Shown piece by piece: positions 43,741 through 52,785 of a stretch of DNA of 64,000 nt (position 1 is its first letter; the number at the start of each line of letters is the position of its first letter). Below the pieces are notes generated by a model, which did not search any database, was not told the DNA's origin, and saw nothing but the letters and a program-made list of their open reading frames with translations. A program made the translations under genes and the position numbers. The stretch is from Phycisphaeraceae bacterium (GTDB lineage Bacteria; Planctomycetota; Phycisphaerae; Phycisphaerales; Phycisphaeraceae): assembly GCA_029260655.1 (NCBI GenBank), contig JAJDCU010000016.1, positions 62,001-126,000 on the forward strand, given 5' to 3'.

Positions 43741-44280
43741 ATGGAAATTGATATTTACGAAGGGTATCATCAACGGTGGCGTTGGCTTACTCCCCTCGGA
43801 ACCAACATGCGATACGCACGCACCATTAACTACCTGCTGCTAACCACCGCCATATCCACCCACATCTACTTATGTATGCCGGCAACAAATCAACGCGGAT
43901 ACCCCCCGCTTGATCCTTTCCTGGAATTCATAGCCCCCTATCCTTCAATCTTCCTGATCTTCTTCTTAGCACCTCTGAATCGGCACCTGCCCCGAACCGA
44001 CATATGGACTAGGCGCATTGGCTTCGCGCTGTTCTACAGTATTGGCCTGGGCGGCGCACTTCAATTCCAGGTGTTTGGACACGCCATCCCGAACCATGGC
44101 CCCTACCTGTTGGACACACTGACCATCGCATTGATCGTGTTCCTGCCAACCATCGTCGTGATGAGATTAGTCGATAGACTGGCTAACAAGTTGGTGTCAC
44201 GTTGGCGATCGGGCAACTCATCTACCCCAGAACCAACAACGGTATCAGCGACCTCAAACCTGATTACCCCTCCCGACTAA
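43741..44280 (+). CDS. Membrane protein of unassigned family (paralogue of the first gene)
   Basis: Up to 179 residues with about four hydrophobic segments (INYLLLTTAISTHIYLCM, YPSIFLIFFLAPL, IGFALFYSIGLGG, LTIALIVFLPTIVVM) and a polar C-terminal tail. The conserved block GGALQF...HAIPNHGPYLLDTL is shared with the partial protein at 2-313, about 43 kb away. The start is uncertain: the ATG at 43741 abuts a hairpin and lacks a ribosome site, and the ATG at 43807 would begin just before the first membrane segment. I do not recognise the family. The 3' end overlaps the convergent metXW gene by 17 bases. Confidence 0.65.
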   Translation: MEIDIYEGYHQRWRWLTPLGTNMRYARTINYLLLTTAISTHIYLCMPATNQRGYPPLDPFLEFIAPYPSIFLIFFLAPLNRHLPRTDIWTRRIGFALFYSIGLGGALQFQVFGHAIPNHGPYLLDTLTIALIVFLPTIVVMRLVDRLANKLVSRWRSGNSSTPEPTTVSATSNLITPPD

Positions 44281-46045
44281 TCACCAGCACCGCCGTATCC
44301 GCATTGAGGTTCGGGTCGTGGTCGTCGGAAATGATTTTGCCTTCGTGGGTGTTCAGGTAGATACCTTGGTGGATCGTTGCGCCTTTGGCGGTGAGCAGGT
44401 CCTGCACATCGGCGATCGAGGGGAAGCGGCGGTTGGGGGTGTCGTACCAGTCGTAGCTGTATTCGCCCTTGGCCTTGGGGCTTCGGCCCTGCTTGGCGTA
44501 CATATCGCGCAGCTCGCGGTAGGCGAAGTTGGCGAAGCTGACCACGCACCGTTTGCCGACGCGGAGCATCTCGTCGAACAGCGTGTCGATGTGATCGATC
44601 GCCTGGAGCGTTGCGGACAGGACCACGACGTCGAAGCTGTCGTCGGAGAACTCGGGCAGCCCCTTATTCAGGTCGTAGTCCAGCACCGGCAAACCGCGCT
44701 GTGCGGTGGCGACGATCGATCGCTCCTTGACCTCCACGCCGCACAGACGCCCCGCCGAACGCTCGCGCAGGGCAGATAGCAGACGCCCGCCGCCGCAACC
44801 AAGGTCCAGCACCGACTCGCCTGGCTTGATTAGCTCCACGATACGCCGATCGATCAGGCTCAATGCTTGCGCCTGGGCACCCTCCGACGGATCAACTTCC
44901 GGGTCGGGCCCGATTGTCGCGCGCACCAGCGGGCCAAACCGCTGCACATCCGAGTCGATCAGGAACCCGTCGTGCCCCGACTGCGTGCGCAGCTCGGCGT
45001 AGGTCACCGCCTGATCGCGGGCTGTCAGCGCCGCCACCACCTCGCGCGACTGGCTGGGGAGGAACAGCCAGTCACTTGAAAAACTCAACACCAGCCATCG
45101 GCACGTCGCCGGGCTGAAGCGCTCGACCCGCTGATCGTGCGTCTGCCCCAGGTCGATCAGATCCATCGCCATCGACAGGGTGACGTAGCTGTTGGCGTCG
45201 AACCGGCCGACGAAGCGCTGGCCCTGATGCGCGAGGTACGACCCGACGGAAAACTTGCTCTCGAAGTCGGTGTCCAGTTGCCGGGGCTCGTGGCGGTCGA
45301 TGTCGAAGCGCTCGGCCATACCCTTGGATGAAAGATAGGTGATGTGCCCGAGCATCCGCGCAATGGCGAGCCCGGTATTGGGTTTGGTCGGCTTGTCGTA
45401 GTACTGCCCGGCGTGGAAGTCGGGGTCGGTCTGGATGGCGTTGCGCGCCACGACGTCGAACGCCAGCGCCTGGCTGGTCAATCGGGTAGACGTCGCCAGC
45501 GCGCAGCAGGCGGCGACACGGTCGGGGAAGCGCGTCGCCCAGACCATCGCCTGGTGCCCGCCCAACGAGCCGCCGATCACCCCCGCGAGTTTCTTGACCC
45601 CCAGGTGATCAAGCAGCTTCGCCTGCACGTCGACCATGTCCTCAACGCTGACATCCGGAAACCCCGGGCCGTAAGGCTTATGGGTCTTGGGATCGATCGA
45701 CCCCGGCCCGGTACTGCCCCGGCAGCCGCCTAAAACATTCGCGCAGATCACGAAGTGCGTATCCGTATCGATCGCCTTGCCCGGGCCGACCAGGGTGTCC
45801 CACCAGCCCGGCTCGTCATCGGGGTCGTGCCTGGCCACGTGCGAATCCCCCGAGATCGCGTGGCAGACAAGCACCGCGTTGGACGCATCGCCGTTGAGCG
45901 AGCCGTACGTCTCATACGCGCAGACCACCCCCGGCAGCTCACCGCCGAGGCGCATCTTAAACGGCGCATCAAATACTACCGTCTGCAGGTGCCGCAACGG
46001 CGAACCCGATCGGACCGCGTCGGTGCTGTCAAACGTGTCGGTCAT
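44264..46045 (-). CDS. metX: Homoserine O-acetyltransferase fused to MetW methyltransferase-like domain
   Basis: A 593-residue fusion. Residues 1-375 are MetX, an alpha/beta-hydrolase that acylates homoserine for methionine synthesis: nucleophile elbow GGSLGG near 158, acid in SSDWLF near 324, histidine in SGHDGFL near 355. Residues 395-593 are MetW, a small SAM-methyltransferase-like protein with VLDLGCGGGRLL. MetX and MetW are often neighbouring genes, and MetW is known to support MetX activity in some bacteria; here they are one chain. Whether the acyl group is acetyl or succinyl cannot be read. It lies downstream of metY on the same strand, with a terminator between. Confidence 0.9.
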   Translation of the reverse strand: MTDTFDSTDAVRSGSPLRHLQTVVFDAPFKMRLGGELPGVVCAYETYGSLNGDASNAVLVCHAISGDSHVARHDPDDEPGWWDTLVGPGKAIDTDTHFVICANVLGGCRGSTGPGSIDPKTHKPYGPGFPDVSVEDMVDVQAKLLDHLGVKKLAGVIGGSLGGHQAMVWATRFPDRVAACCALATSTRLTSQALAFDVVARNAIQTDPDFHAGQYYDKPTKPNTGLAIARMLGHITYLSSKGMAERFDIDRHEPRQLDTDFESKFSVGSYLAHQGQRFVGRFDANSYVTLSMAMDLIDLGQTHDQRVERFSPATCRWLVLSFSSDWLFLPSQSREVVAALTARDQAVTYAELRTQSGHDGFLIDSDVQRFGPLVRATIGPDPEVDPSEGAQAQALSLIDRRIVELIKPGESVLDLGCGGGRLLSALRERSAGRLCGVEVKERSIVATAQRGLPVLDYDLNKGLPEFSDDSFDVVVLSATLQAIDHIDTLFDEMLRVGKRCVVSFANFAYRELRDMYAKQGRSPKAKGEYSYDWYDTPNRRFPSIADVQDLLTAKGATIHQGIYLNTHEGKIISDDHDPNLNADTAVLVISREG

Positions 46046-46065
46046 GGGGGTACATGTTACCTATG

Positions 46066-46090
46066 AAAAACCCCGCCCTCTCGGGCAGGG
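46066..46090 (-). terminator. Terminator between metY and metXW
   Basis: On the minus strand CCCTGCCC pairs with GGGCGGGG around a four-base loop, followed by TTTTT (46066-46070). It lies 40 bases after the metY stop and about 20 before the metXW start, so metXW is expressed by read-through or from its own promoter. Confidence 0.75.
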
Positions 46091-46129
46091 CTGTTGGATA
46101 TCAACGTAGCGGCTGGAGCTTGGTCAAAC

Positions 46130-47446
46130 TCACTTAGCCACCGCGGCCGCGAGCGCCTGGTCGATGTCGGCGATGATGTCGTCGGCGTCTTCGATGCCGA
46201 CCGAGATACGGATATAGTCCGGGGTCACGCCGGTTTCGGCCTGTTCTTCGGTGGTCAACTGCTGATGGGTGGTCGACGCGGGGTGGATGACCAGGGTCTT
46301 GGCGTCGCCGATGTTGGCAAGGTGTGAGCAGAGCTGGGTCGCGTTGATGAACGCCTTGCCCGCTTCCATCGCCTTGTCGCCTTCGGCCTTGATGCCAAAG
46401 CCCAGGATCGCGCCCTGGCCGTCGGGCAGGTATTTCTTCGCGCTGCCGTGGTCCTTGTGCGACGCGAGCCCGGGGTAGTTGACCCAGGCTACCGCCGGGT
46501 GCGATTCCAGGTGCTTGGCGACCGCCAGCGCGTTCTCGCAGTGACGGGGCATGCGCAGGTGCAGCGTCTCGATCCCCTGGAGGAACAGGAACGCGGCGAA
46601 CGGGCTCATCGAGGCGCCGGTATCGCGGAGCCAGTGCGTGCGGACGTGCAGCAGGTAGGCGATATTCCCCATCGGCCTAAGGTGTTCCTCGAACACCGCC
46701 CCGTGGTACGAAGGGGAAGGGCCGCAGAACTCGGGCCAACGCTCAGGGTTGTCCGCCCACTTGAAGTTGCCGCTGTCGATCAGCACCCCGCCGATGTGCG
46801 TGCCGTGCCCGCCGATGAACTTGGTCGTCGAGTAGACGACGATGTCGATCCCGTGCTCGATCGGCCTAAGAAGTATCGGGGTCATCACCGTGTTGTCGCA
46901 GATCACCGGCACACCGCAGGCGTGCGCCGCGTCGGCGATGCCCTTGAAGTCGGGCACATCGTTCCTGGGATTCCCAATCGACTCCATGTACACGCAGCGC
47001 GTGTTTTCGTCGGCAAGCTCTTTGATCTGCTCGGGCTTGTCCGCTTCGAAGAAACGGACCTCGATGCCCAGGTTCTTGAACGTCTGGGTGAACAGCGTCC
47101 ACGTCCCTCCGTAGAGGCTGGTCGCGGAGATGATGTTCTGCCCGGCGTGCGCGATGGTCAGGATCGAAGCGGTGATCGCCGCCTGCCCTGAAGCGAAGCA
47201 CAGGCCCGTCACCCCGCCGTCCATCGCCGCCAGACGTTTTTCCAATACGTCGTTCGTCGGGTTCATCAGCCGAGAGTAGATGTTGCCGAACTCGGTTAGC
47301 CCGAACAGGGCGGCCGCGTGGTCGGTGTCTCGGAAGACATAGCTGGTGGTGGCGTGGATCGGCACGGCCCGTGAGCCGGTGGTCGGGTCCGGCTCCTGGC
47401 CGGCGTGAAGGGCCTTGGTGCCTAATCGGTGTTCGGTGTCTGCCAT
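46130..47446 (-). CDS. metY: O-acetylhomoserine sulfhydrylase
   Basis: A 438-residue PLP enzyme of the Cys/Met metabolism family that turns O-acetylhomoserine and sulfide into homocysteine. The PLP lysine lies in [11 protein letters not shown] near residue 206; [21 protein letters not shown] and [10 protein letters not shown] also fit MetY rather than cystathionine gamma-synthase. The ATG at 47444-47446 is chosen because AAAGGA lies upstream. With metXW it gives direct sulfhydrylation of acetylhomoserine. I saw no SAM riboswitch in the 154-base upstream region. Confidence 0.94.
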   Translation of the reverse strand: MADTEHRLGTKALHAGQEPDPTTGSRAVPIHATTSYVFRDTDHAAALFGLTEFGNIYSRLMNPTNDVLEKRLAAMDGGVTGLCFASGQAAITASILTIAHAGQNIISATSLYGGTWTLFTQTFKNLGIEVRFFEADKPEQIKELADENTRCVYMESIGNPRNDVPDFKGIADAAHACGVPVICDNTVMTPILLRPIEHGIDIVVYSTTKFIGGHGTHIGGVLIDSGNFKWADNPERWPEFCGPSPSYHGAVFEEHLRPMGNIAYLLHVRTHWLRDTGASMSPFAAFLFLQGIETLHLRMPRHCENALAVAKHLESHPAVAWVNYPGLASHKDHGSAKKYLPDGQGAILGFGIKAEGDKAMEAGKAFINATQLCSHLANIGDAKTLVIHPASTTHQQLTTEEQAETGVTPDYIRISVGIEDADDIIADIDQALAAAVAK

Positions 47447-47537
47447 ATTCGTGTTCCTTTTGATCGATTTTCGGAGCCCGGCATTATATGGAACACCCCA
47501 ACCATCCGCCACGGCCCCGACCCGCCTCAGAATTTAC

Positions 47538-47588
47538 TTGACATCCGGGCCGGGATCGCCGATACTGTATTAGTCGTACTAGTACAGT
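47538..47588 (+). promoter_or_regulatory. Promoter and palindromic operator of the GntR/ABC operon
   Basis: A consensus -35 TTGACA (47538-47543) is 17 bases from GATACT (47561-47566). Overlapping the -10 is a palindrome at 47564-47588 with arms ACTGTATTAGT and ACTAGTACAGT around CGT, ten of eleven positions pairing. YtrA-type GntR regulators are known to bind palindromes of this kind, so autorepression by the gene just downstream is the natural reading. Confidence 0.8.
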
Positions 47589-47600
47589 TGTGAGGTTGTG

Positions 47601-48005
47601 ATGGCACTGCGGATCAAGATCCAAACCGGCTGCGACACGCCGATCTACCGGCAGATCGTGGACCAGGTCCACCTGGCGGCGGCGACGGGTACGGCCAAAC
47701 CGGGGGAGGCCGTGCCCAGTATCCGCGGGCTGGCCGAGCAGCTGGTCGTCAACCCCAACACGGTCGCCAAGGCCTACGCCGAGCTGCGCAATGAGGGGCT
47801 GATCGAATCCCAGCAGGGGCGGGGGATGACCCTGTGCGATCGCCGGGAGGTCCTCACGGACAGCGAGCGGATGAGGCGGGTCCGGCCGCTGCTGAGCGAC
47901 CTGGCCAAACAGGCCGTCATGCTGGGGTTCAATGCCCAAGAGCTTAGCCGGATGCTCAAAGATGAATGCAAGGCGCTTGGGCAACGTCCTAGTAAGGGAG
48001 CGTAG
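47601..48005 (+). CDS. GntR-family transcriptional regulator (YtrA subfamily)
   Basis: A 134-residue regulator: N-terminal winged HTH (PIYRQIVDQVHLAAATG, PSIRGLAEQLVVNPNTVAKA, LIESQQGRG) and a short helical tail without a ligand domain, the YtrA layout. It probably represses its own operon through the palindrome at 47564-47588. The ATG at 47601 is preferred to the GTG at 47598; GAGG lies about five bases upstream. The stop is two bases from the start of the ABC ATPase gene, so regulator, ATPase and permease form one operon. Confidence 0.9.
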   Translation: MALRIKIQTGCDTPIYRQIVDQVHLAAATGTAKPGEAVPSIRGLAEQLVVNPNTVAKAYAELRNEGLIESQQGRGMTLCDRREVLTDSERMRRVRPLLSDLAKQAVMLGFNAQELSRMLKDECKALGQRPSKGA

Positions 48006-48007
48006 AC

Positions 48008-48934
48008 ATGACCGATGCGGTGATACAGACCGACAAGCTGACGAAGTACTACCGGGGCCAGCCGGCGGTGGAGGACCTCTCCATGTCGGTGCCCCAAGGC
48101 AGCGTGTTCGGGTTCCTGGGGCGCAACGGCTCGGGCAAGACCACGACGATCCGGCTGCTGCTGGGGCTGACGGCCCCGACGCGCGGCGGATCAACGCTGC
48201 TGGGCCACGACAGCCAGCACCTGCCCCCGCAGCTGCGCGCTCAGATCGGCTACATGCCCGAGGGTCACCCGGCCTACGGCTGGATGAAGGCCCGCGAGGC
48301 CGAACGCTTCCACAAAAGCTTCTACACCCACTGGAACGGCGACCTGTTCCACGCGGTGCTGGAGCACTTCCGGATCACGCCCAACACCAAGGCCAAGCAC
48401 CTGTCCCGGGGGATGCGGGCCGGACTTTGCCTGGCGCTGACGCTGGCGACGGAGCCGAAGCTTCTGATCCTCGACGACCCGGCGCTGGGGCTGGACCCGG
48501 TCGCCCGGCACTCGTTCCTGGAATCGATGGTCTACGTCACCCGGGAGCACAACTGTACGATCCTCTTCTCGTCGCACCTGCTGTCGGACGTCGAGCGCGT
48601 CGCCGACCGTATCGCGGTGCTGGACCACAGCGTGCTGCGTGCCTGCTGCTCGGTCGAGACGTTCCGCCAGCAGGTGCGGCAGGTGGTCATGCGATTCGAC
48701 GGCGAGCCCCCGGCCCTGCCGGCCGTGCCCGGCCTGCTGACCTCGCTGCGGATGGGTAACGAACTGAGGCTGACGCTGGTCAACGCCAACGGCGAGGTGG
48801 ACCAGGCGATGAAACAGGTCGGCGCCGCATCGGTCGAGACCGTGCCGATCGGCCTGGAAGAAGCGTTCCTGGCCTACCTCGACGACCGCGGCGAACGGAC
48901 ATCCTTCTTCGATCACGTGGGGGCCAAGTCATGA
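48008..48934 (+). CDS. ABC transporter ATP-binding protein (YtrB-like)
   Basis: A 308-residue ATPase. Walker A is GRNGSGKTT (38-46), the signature is LSRGM (132-136) and Walker B is LLILDDP (152-158), with Asp where the catalytic Glu usually stands. The H-loop is in LFSSHLLSD. An ATPase with the LDDP form may hydrolyse ATP slowly or in an altered way. The C-terminal 90 residues form an accessory domain. It overlaps the permease gene by ATGA (48931-48934). The transported substrate is unknown; YtrA-type operons often respond to cell-envelope antibiotics. Confidence 0.9.
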   Translation: MTDAVIQTDKLTKYYRGQPAVEDLSMSVPQGSVFGFLGRNGSGKTTTIRLLLGLTAPTRGGSTLLGHDSQHLPPQLRAQIGYMPEGHPAYGWMKAREAERFHKSFYTHWNGDLFHAVLEHFRITPNTKAKHLSRGMRAGLCLALTLATEPKLLILDDPALGLDPVARHSFLESMVYVTREHNCTILFSSHLLSDVERVADRIAVLDHSVLRACCSVETFRQQVRQVVMRFDGEPPALPAVPGLLTSLRMGNELRLTLVNANGEVDQAMKQVGAASVETVPIGLEEAFLAYLDDRGERTSFFDHVGAKS

Positions 48935-50925
48935 GAGCGATCATCTGGAAAGAACTGCGCGAGAACGTCCTGTGGGCGCTGATCGGGATGGTCGTGGTCT
49001 CGTTAGCGATGGTGTACGCCCTTGAGTTGGAATCAAAGCAGGGCCAGTCGCTGGCCAGTAACCGGTTCCTGATGGCGACGATGTTCTTAGGGCCCGTGCT
49101 GGCCGCGGCGATTGGATTCTTGCAAATCACGTTCGATGCCCGCCAGGGGTACTGGGCTCTATTGGTGCATCGGCCGATCAGCCGGTCGCGCCTGTTTATG
49201 GGCAAGGTGCTGGCGGGGCTGGCGCTGTACTTCGCCGCGATGCTCTTGCCCTTCACGGCGTCTGCCATCTGGTCGGCGATGCCCGGCCACATCGCCGGTC
49301 CGTTCAGATGGGAAGTGGCCTTACCGGGGCTCGTCGACATCCTCACGGGCGTCGTCTACTACTTCGCCGGCATGATCGTGGCGCGCCGCGCGGCTCGCTG
49401 GTACGGTAGCCGGGGGCTGGTGCTGGTCACGGCTATCGGCTGCTCGGGCCTCGTGGTCGGGATACCCTTGTTGATCGGCGCGCTGATCGCGATCGCCCTG
49501 GCCGGGGCCCTGCTCTTTCTCGCCGCACGGGGCGCATTTATCCATAACGGCGAATACACCCCCCAGCCCGCGCCGGCCAAGGCGTCCCTTGGGCTTGTGC
49601 AGTTGGTCGGGATCATGCTCGTCGGCGGTATGCTGGCCGCGTTCGCCGGCTCGCTGGCCGTCACCAGGGACTTCCGTTACAAAAACTATGCCGTGCTCAG
49701 AGACGGACGCGTCGTGGTCCAGCAGCAGCTCAACGGCAACCTTGTCAGCATCCACGACCGGGACGGCACACCCCTGCCGCAGTTCGACAAACCGCCGATC
49801 GACACCGATGAGTTAGAGAAAATCAAGGCGCCCTTCGCCTGGCTGTTGCTGGCCCCGCCCGAGCAATTTACCGGACAGTACCGAAGGCCCGCCACGGCGA
49901 TGTCGTTGCACACGTACCGGGACCGGGCTGTCTACTGGTATTTCACAAGCGACACCGGACGGGTCGAAGGATACGACACCGTCTCGCGGCGGCTTATCGG
50001 GAGCTTCGGCCCAAGCGGTTTTGTCACCGCCGATCAACAACCCACTGACCGTTTCGAGGGCGAGCTGGCCAACCGCTGGGGCTCTGTGATCGACGGGCTG
50101 TTCACGATGACGAGCGGGGTGTACAGGATCGATTCGCTGCACCGCACGGTTAAGCCGGTCTTCCTGCCGAAGCCCGGGGAGGATGTGCTGGCCGCCGCAC
50201 CCTTCAACTCTTCGCAGGAGAGACGGTCCAAACGAACCGCGATCGTTTCCGGCGAAACAATCCACGTGCTGGATCACGAAGACAAGCCGTTGATGACCTT
50301 CACCCCCGAATACGATGCGCAGATCTACAGCCGGCTGTATTTGTATCTGCTTGACGAACCCAACGGTTTCGGGCTGTGGTATGAGCCGCTTTGGCGCCGT
50401 GACATCAACGTCTTCACGCTGCCGCGTTACCTGGTCACCTACGGGTCGGATGGCCAGCGGCTGGCGGCTGAGGAAATCCCGGCGTTCGTGCGCGATTACC
50501 GGGGCCCATCGATCGCTGAAGGGATGTTGGGGCTGGTCTTCCCCCCGGGTGCGGCCGTAGTGGCAGCCTCTATTTCAACGTTCACCGTCCAAGGACGTGC
50601 CGAATTTAGCAGGATGTATGAGAACCGAGCATCTACCGCTAGCCTCGTGGTGAGCTTTCTGCTTTCAGCTGTGATCAGCTTGGTGATCAATCTCCGACTG
50701 GCGCGGCGAAACGCGATGGCGCGTAGTCGGCGTATCATGTGGGCAACCCTCGGCCTACTCCTTGGCCCATCGGGTGTGCTGCTGATGCTGTGCATGCAAA
50801 CGTGGCCAGCGCGGCTGTGCTGTGACGGCTGCGGTGTCGCCAGACTGGTCAGCCGATTGAACTGCGAGCACTGTGGCGCCGCGTGCGCCCCGCCTGCGCC
50901 CAACGGCACCGAGATCTTCGATTAA
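48931..50925 (+). CDS. ABC transporter permease with large outer domain and zinc ribbon
   Basis: A 664-residue membrane protein. Residues 1-245 carry about six membrane segments of the ABC-2 permease type (starting AIIWKELRENVLWALIG). Residues about 250-560 form a long non-membrane domain with beta-repeat character (VLRDGRVVVQQQLNG, YWYFTSDTGRVEGYD). Two more hydrophobic segments follow (ASLVVSFLLSAVISLVI, ATLGLLLGPSGVLLMLCM), then a zinc ribbon CCDGCG...CEHCGAAC. This is much larger than simple YtrC/YtrD permeases. It partners the ATPase upstream. The role of the large domain is unknown. Confidence 0.78.
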   Translation: MRAIIWKELRENVLWALIGMVVVSLAMVYALELESKQGQSLASNRFLMATMFLGPVLAAAIGFLQITFDARQGYWALLVHRPISRSRLFMGKVLAGLALYFAAMLLPFTASAIWSAMPGHIAGPFRWEVALPGLVDILTGVVYYFAGMIVARRAARWYGSRGLVLVTAIGCSGLVVGIPLLIGALIAIALAGALLFLAARGAFIHNGEYTPQPAPAKASLGLVQLVGIMLVGGMLAAFAGSLAVTRDFRYKNYAVLRDGRVVVQQQLNGNLVSIHDRDGTPLPQFDKPPIDTDELEKIKAPFAWLLLAPPEQFTGQYRRPATAMSLHTYRDRAVYWYFTSDTGRVEGYDTVSRRLIGSFGPSGFVTADQQPTDRFEGELANRWGSVIDGLFTMTSGVYRIDSLHRTVKPVFLPKPGEDVLAAAPFNSSQERRSKRTAIVSGETIHVLDHEDKPLMTFTPEYDAQIYSRLYLYLLDEPNGFGLWYEPLWRRDINVFTLPRYLVTYGSDGQRLAAEEIPAFVRDYRGPSIAEGMLGLVFPPGAAVVAASISTFTVQGRAEFSRMYENRASTASLVVSFLLSAVISLVINLRLARRNAMARSRRIMWATLGLLLGPSGVLLMLCMQTWPARLCCDGCGVARLVSRLNCEHCGAACAPPAPNGTEIFD

Positions 50926-50988
50926 TACGCGTGACGACGCCACAGCTCCCGGTTGTGCCGGGGTATCGTCGACGAAGGTTGAATTTAT

Positions 50989-51007
50989 CCTCCGGCAAAG
51001 CCGGGGG
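50989..51007. terminator. Hairpin between the permease and bacteriohemerythrin genes
   Basis: CCTCCGGC pairs with GCCGGGGG across AAA. It lies between convergent genes. No good T-run follows on either strand, so its strength as a terminator is doubtful. Confidence 0.45.
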
Positions 51008-51078
51008 CTGTGGGACGATGCAACACTAACAGAAAGCACGGTGCGTAAAAGTCGTGTACCGCCGACAGACTGGGAGGC

Positions 51079-51486
51079 TCAGTTCTCCCCCGGATTGACG
51101 CAGTTCCGCAGGTGGATATCCACGAAGCAGATGTGCTCCATCAGAGTGGACCCGGCCGTCTGGTGGAAGTCGGCGAGCGAGTCGAGCGATTTTTCCATGC
51201 TGAACGCGCGTTGAAAGTCCAGGTAGAGCTGAAGGAACTGGTCGTGCTCCTGCTTGTTTTTCTCGGCCATCGGGCAGCAGCGCCGGGACATGCAGCCTTC
51301 CTCGTGGGCGAAATGCTGTTGGACCACGGTGCCCAGAGACTCAAGCAAGGCATCGACCTCCGGGCTGTCGTAAACCCCTTGGTCGATCAGCCGGCCCAAG
51401 TCATTGAACAACGAGAAAAGGTGCCGGTGCTGGTCATCCAGTTCCGTGACACCCGTGGTGTAGCCGACTTTCCATTCCAGTTGCAT
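51079..51486 (-). CDS. Bacteriohemerythrin
   Basis: A 135-residue four-helix O2-binding di-iron protein. Ligands in the expected spacing are H20, H58, E62 (HFAHEE), H81 (QEHDQF), H118 and D123 (HICFVD). Bacteriohemerythrins store or carry oxygen, or serve as oxygen sensors when fused to chemoreceptors; this one is a single domain. It contains an unusual cluster of cysteines (CMSRRCC, residues 65-71). It is single and faces the ABC operon. Confidence 0.92.
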   Translation of the reverse strand: MQLEWKVGYTTGVTELDDQHRHLFSLFNDLGRLIDQGVYDSPEVDALLESLGTVVQQHFAHEEGCMSRRCCPMAEKNKQEHDQFLQLYLDFQRAFSMEKSLDSLADFHQTAGSTLMEHICFVDIHLRNCVNPGEN

Positions 51487-51928
51487 CGCCCGGTCACTTT
51501 CCCCCGCGGCTTAGGTGTCCCCCAAGAATGCCGGCGCCGGACATGAGGTGCAACAAGCGTCGGCGTTCGGCGGGGGTGCGCGGGTCTGTCACGTGTCATG
51601 CTGCGCAAAACGAACCGGCCACACAGCGTCGGTTGGTTCTCGCCATAGCCCCCGTTATGAGAAACAATCGCCACTACACGGCCGGCTCACGCGTTATCAG
51701 CCCTCCGCTCGTTGCGTCGGGCCGTCCATCAGGCCCGTTCCGGTCGGCCTCTCCGCTTGTGCTTACGCGGGCGGGGGCCGGTCATCCCGGTCGGCCTTTA
51801 ACATCTATCTGTACTCTACTATCGGTCCGGCCAGATGTAAAGATAAATATGTACTAAATATCACCCCGCCCAAGCGCCCCCGCCGTACTGCGTCGCTAGG
51901 ATAGGCCTAACACGCCCTAAGCCAGCAG
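51487..51928. other. Divergent intergenic region between bacteriohemerythrin and pdxJ
   Basis: About 442 bases. Short frames here lack protein character. The part at 51800-51870 is AT-rich (for example AAAGATAAATATGTACTAAA) and is the likeliest promoter zone for pdxJ. No riboswitch or repeat was recognised. Confidence 0.5.
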
Positions 51929-52702
51929 ATGGACATGCAACAGAACCCGCCCCCCACCAAGCTAAGTGTCAACGTCAACAAGGTAGCCCTATTGCGCAAC
52001 GCCCGGCCGGGCGAGGTCCCCGGCGTGGTGGACGCGGCACGGGCATCGCTTGACGCGGGCTGCGCAGGCATCACCGTCCACCCCCGGCCGGACGAAAGGC
52101 ACATACGCCATCACGACGTCGACGACATGGTCCAACTGCTTGCCGAGCCTGCTTACCAAGACAAGGAATTCAACATCGAGGGCAACCCGTTCCTCGGCGA
52201 GTTCCTCAACCACGCCCGACGCACCCAACCCGACCAGTGCACCCTCGTCCCGGACGACCCGAATCAATCCACCTCCGACCACGGCTGGGACATCGCGGCG
52301 AACCTCGACCGGCTCAAGCCGATCGTCGACGAGTTGAGATCCCTGGGCATCCGCGTCAGCCTGTTCATGGACCCGGACCCGGCGATGATCGAGCGCGTCC
52401 CTCAGACCGGCGCTGACCGGGTCGAGCTGTACACCGAGAGCTACGCCACCGCTCATGCCCAAGGCGGCGAAGCGCTAAAGAAGTCTTATCAACAGTTCGC
52501 CGCCGCCGCCACATGCGCAACCAACCTGGGCCTGGGCTTGAACGCCGGGCACGACCTGAACCTCGACAACCTCGGCCACTTCATCACGATCCCCGGCATC
52601 CTGGAAGTCTCGATCGGCCACGCCCTGGTCGCCGACGCCCTGGAGCTTGGCATGGCCGGCGCGGTGAGAGCATACCTTGAGGTATTGACGCGGCAAGGTT
52701 AG
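51929..52702 (+). CDS. pdxJ: Pyridoxine 5'-phosphate synthase
   Basis: Closes the pyridine ring of vitamin B6 from deoxyxylulose 5-phosphate and 3-amino-1-hydroxyacetone phosphate. The 257-residue TIM-barrel shows KLSVNVNKVALLRNAR, AGITVHPRPDERHI, FNIEGNP, VPDDP, ELYTESYA, GLGLNAGHDLNLDNL and VSIGHALVADAL. The length is normal. Two in-frame ATG (51929 and 51935) are possible and neither has a strong ribosome site. No acpS or pdxA is adjacent. Confidence 0.96.
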   Translation: MDMQQNPPPTKLSVNVNKVALLRNARPGEVPGVVDAARASLDAGCAGITVHPRPDERHIRHHDVDDMVQLLAEPAYQDKEFNIEGNPFLGEFLNHARRTQPDQCTLVPDDPNQSTSDHGWDIAANLDRLKPIVDELRSLGIRVSLFMDPDPAMIERVPQTGADRVELYTESYATAHAQGGEALKKSYQQFAAAATCATNLGLGLNAGHDLNLDNLGHFITIPGILEVSIGHALVADALELGMAGAVRAYLEVLTRQG

Positions 52703-52785
52703 CTGCTTCGGATATGTGTATTGAGGGCATGGCCGATGGCGCCGAGCAAGATGCCGGGTACAACCCGGCCGATCCAAGTATTCGG

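Noticed and set aside
47447-47600. Possible SAM riboswitch upstream of metY
   Set aside because: No conserved SAM-I/SAM-II core or leader terminator was found, and the short region is occupied by the divergent GntR promoter.
47484-48194. Open frame of 236 codons antisense to the GntR and ABC genes
   Set aside because: It runs across the promoter/operator and the opposite strand of recognised genes; composition is arginine/proline-rich and no family is recognisable.
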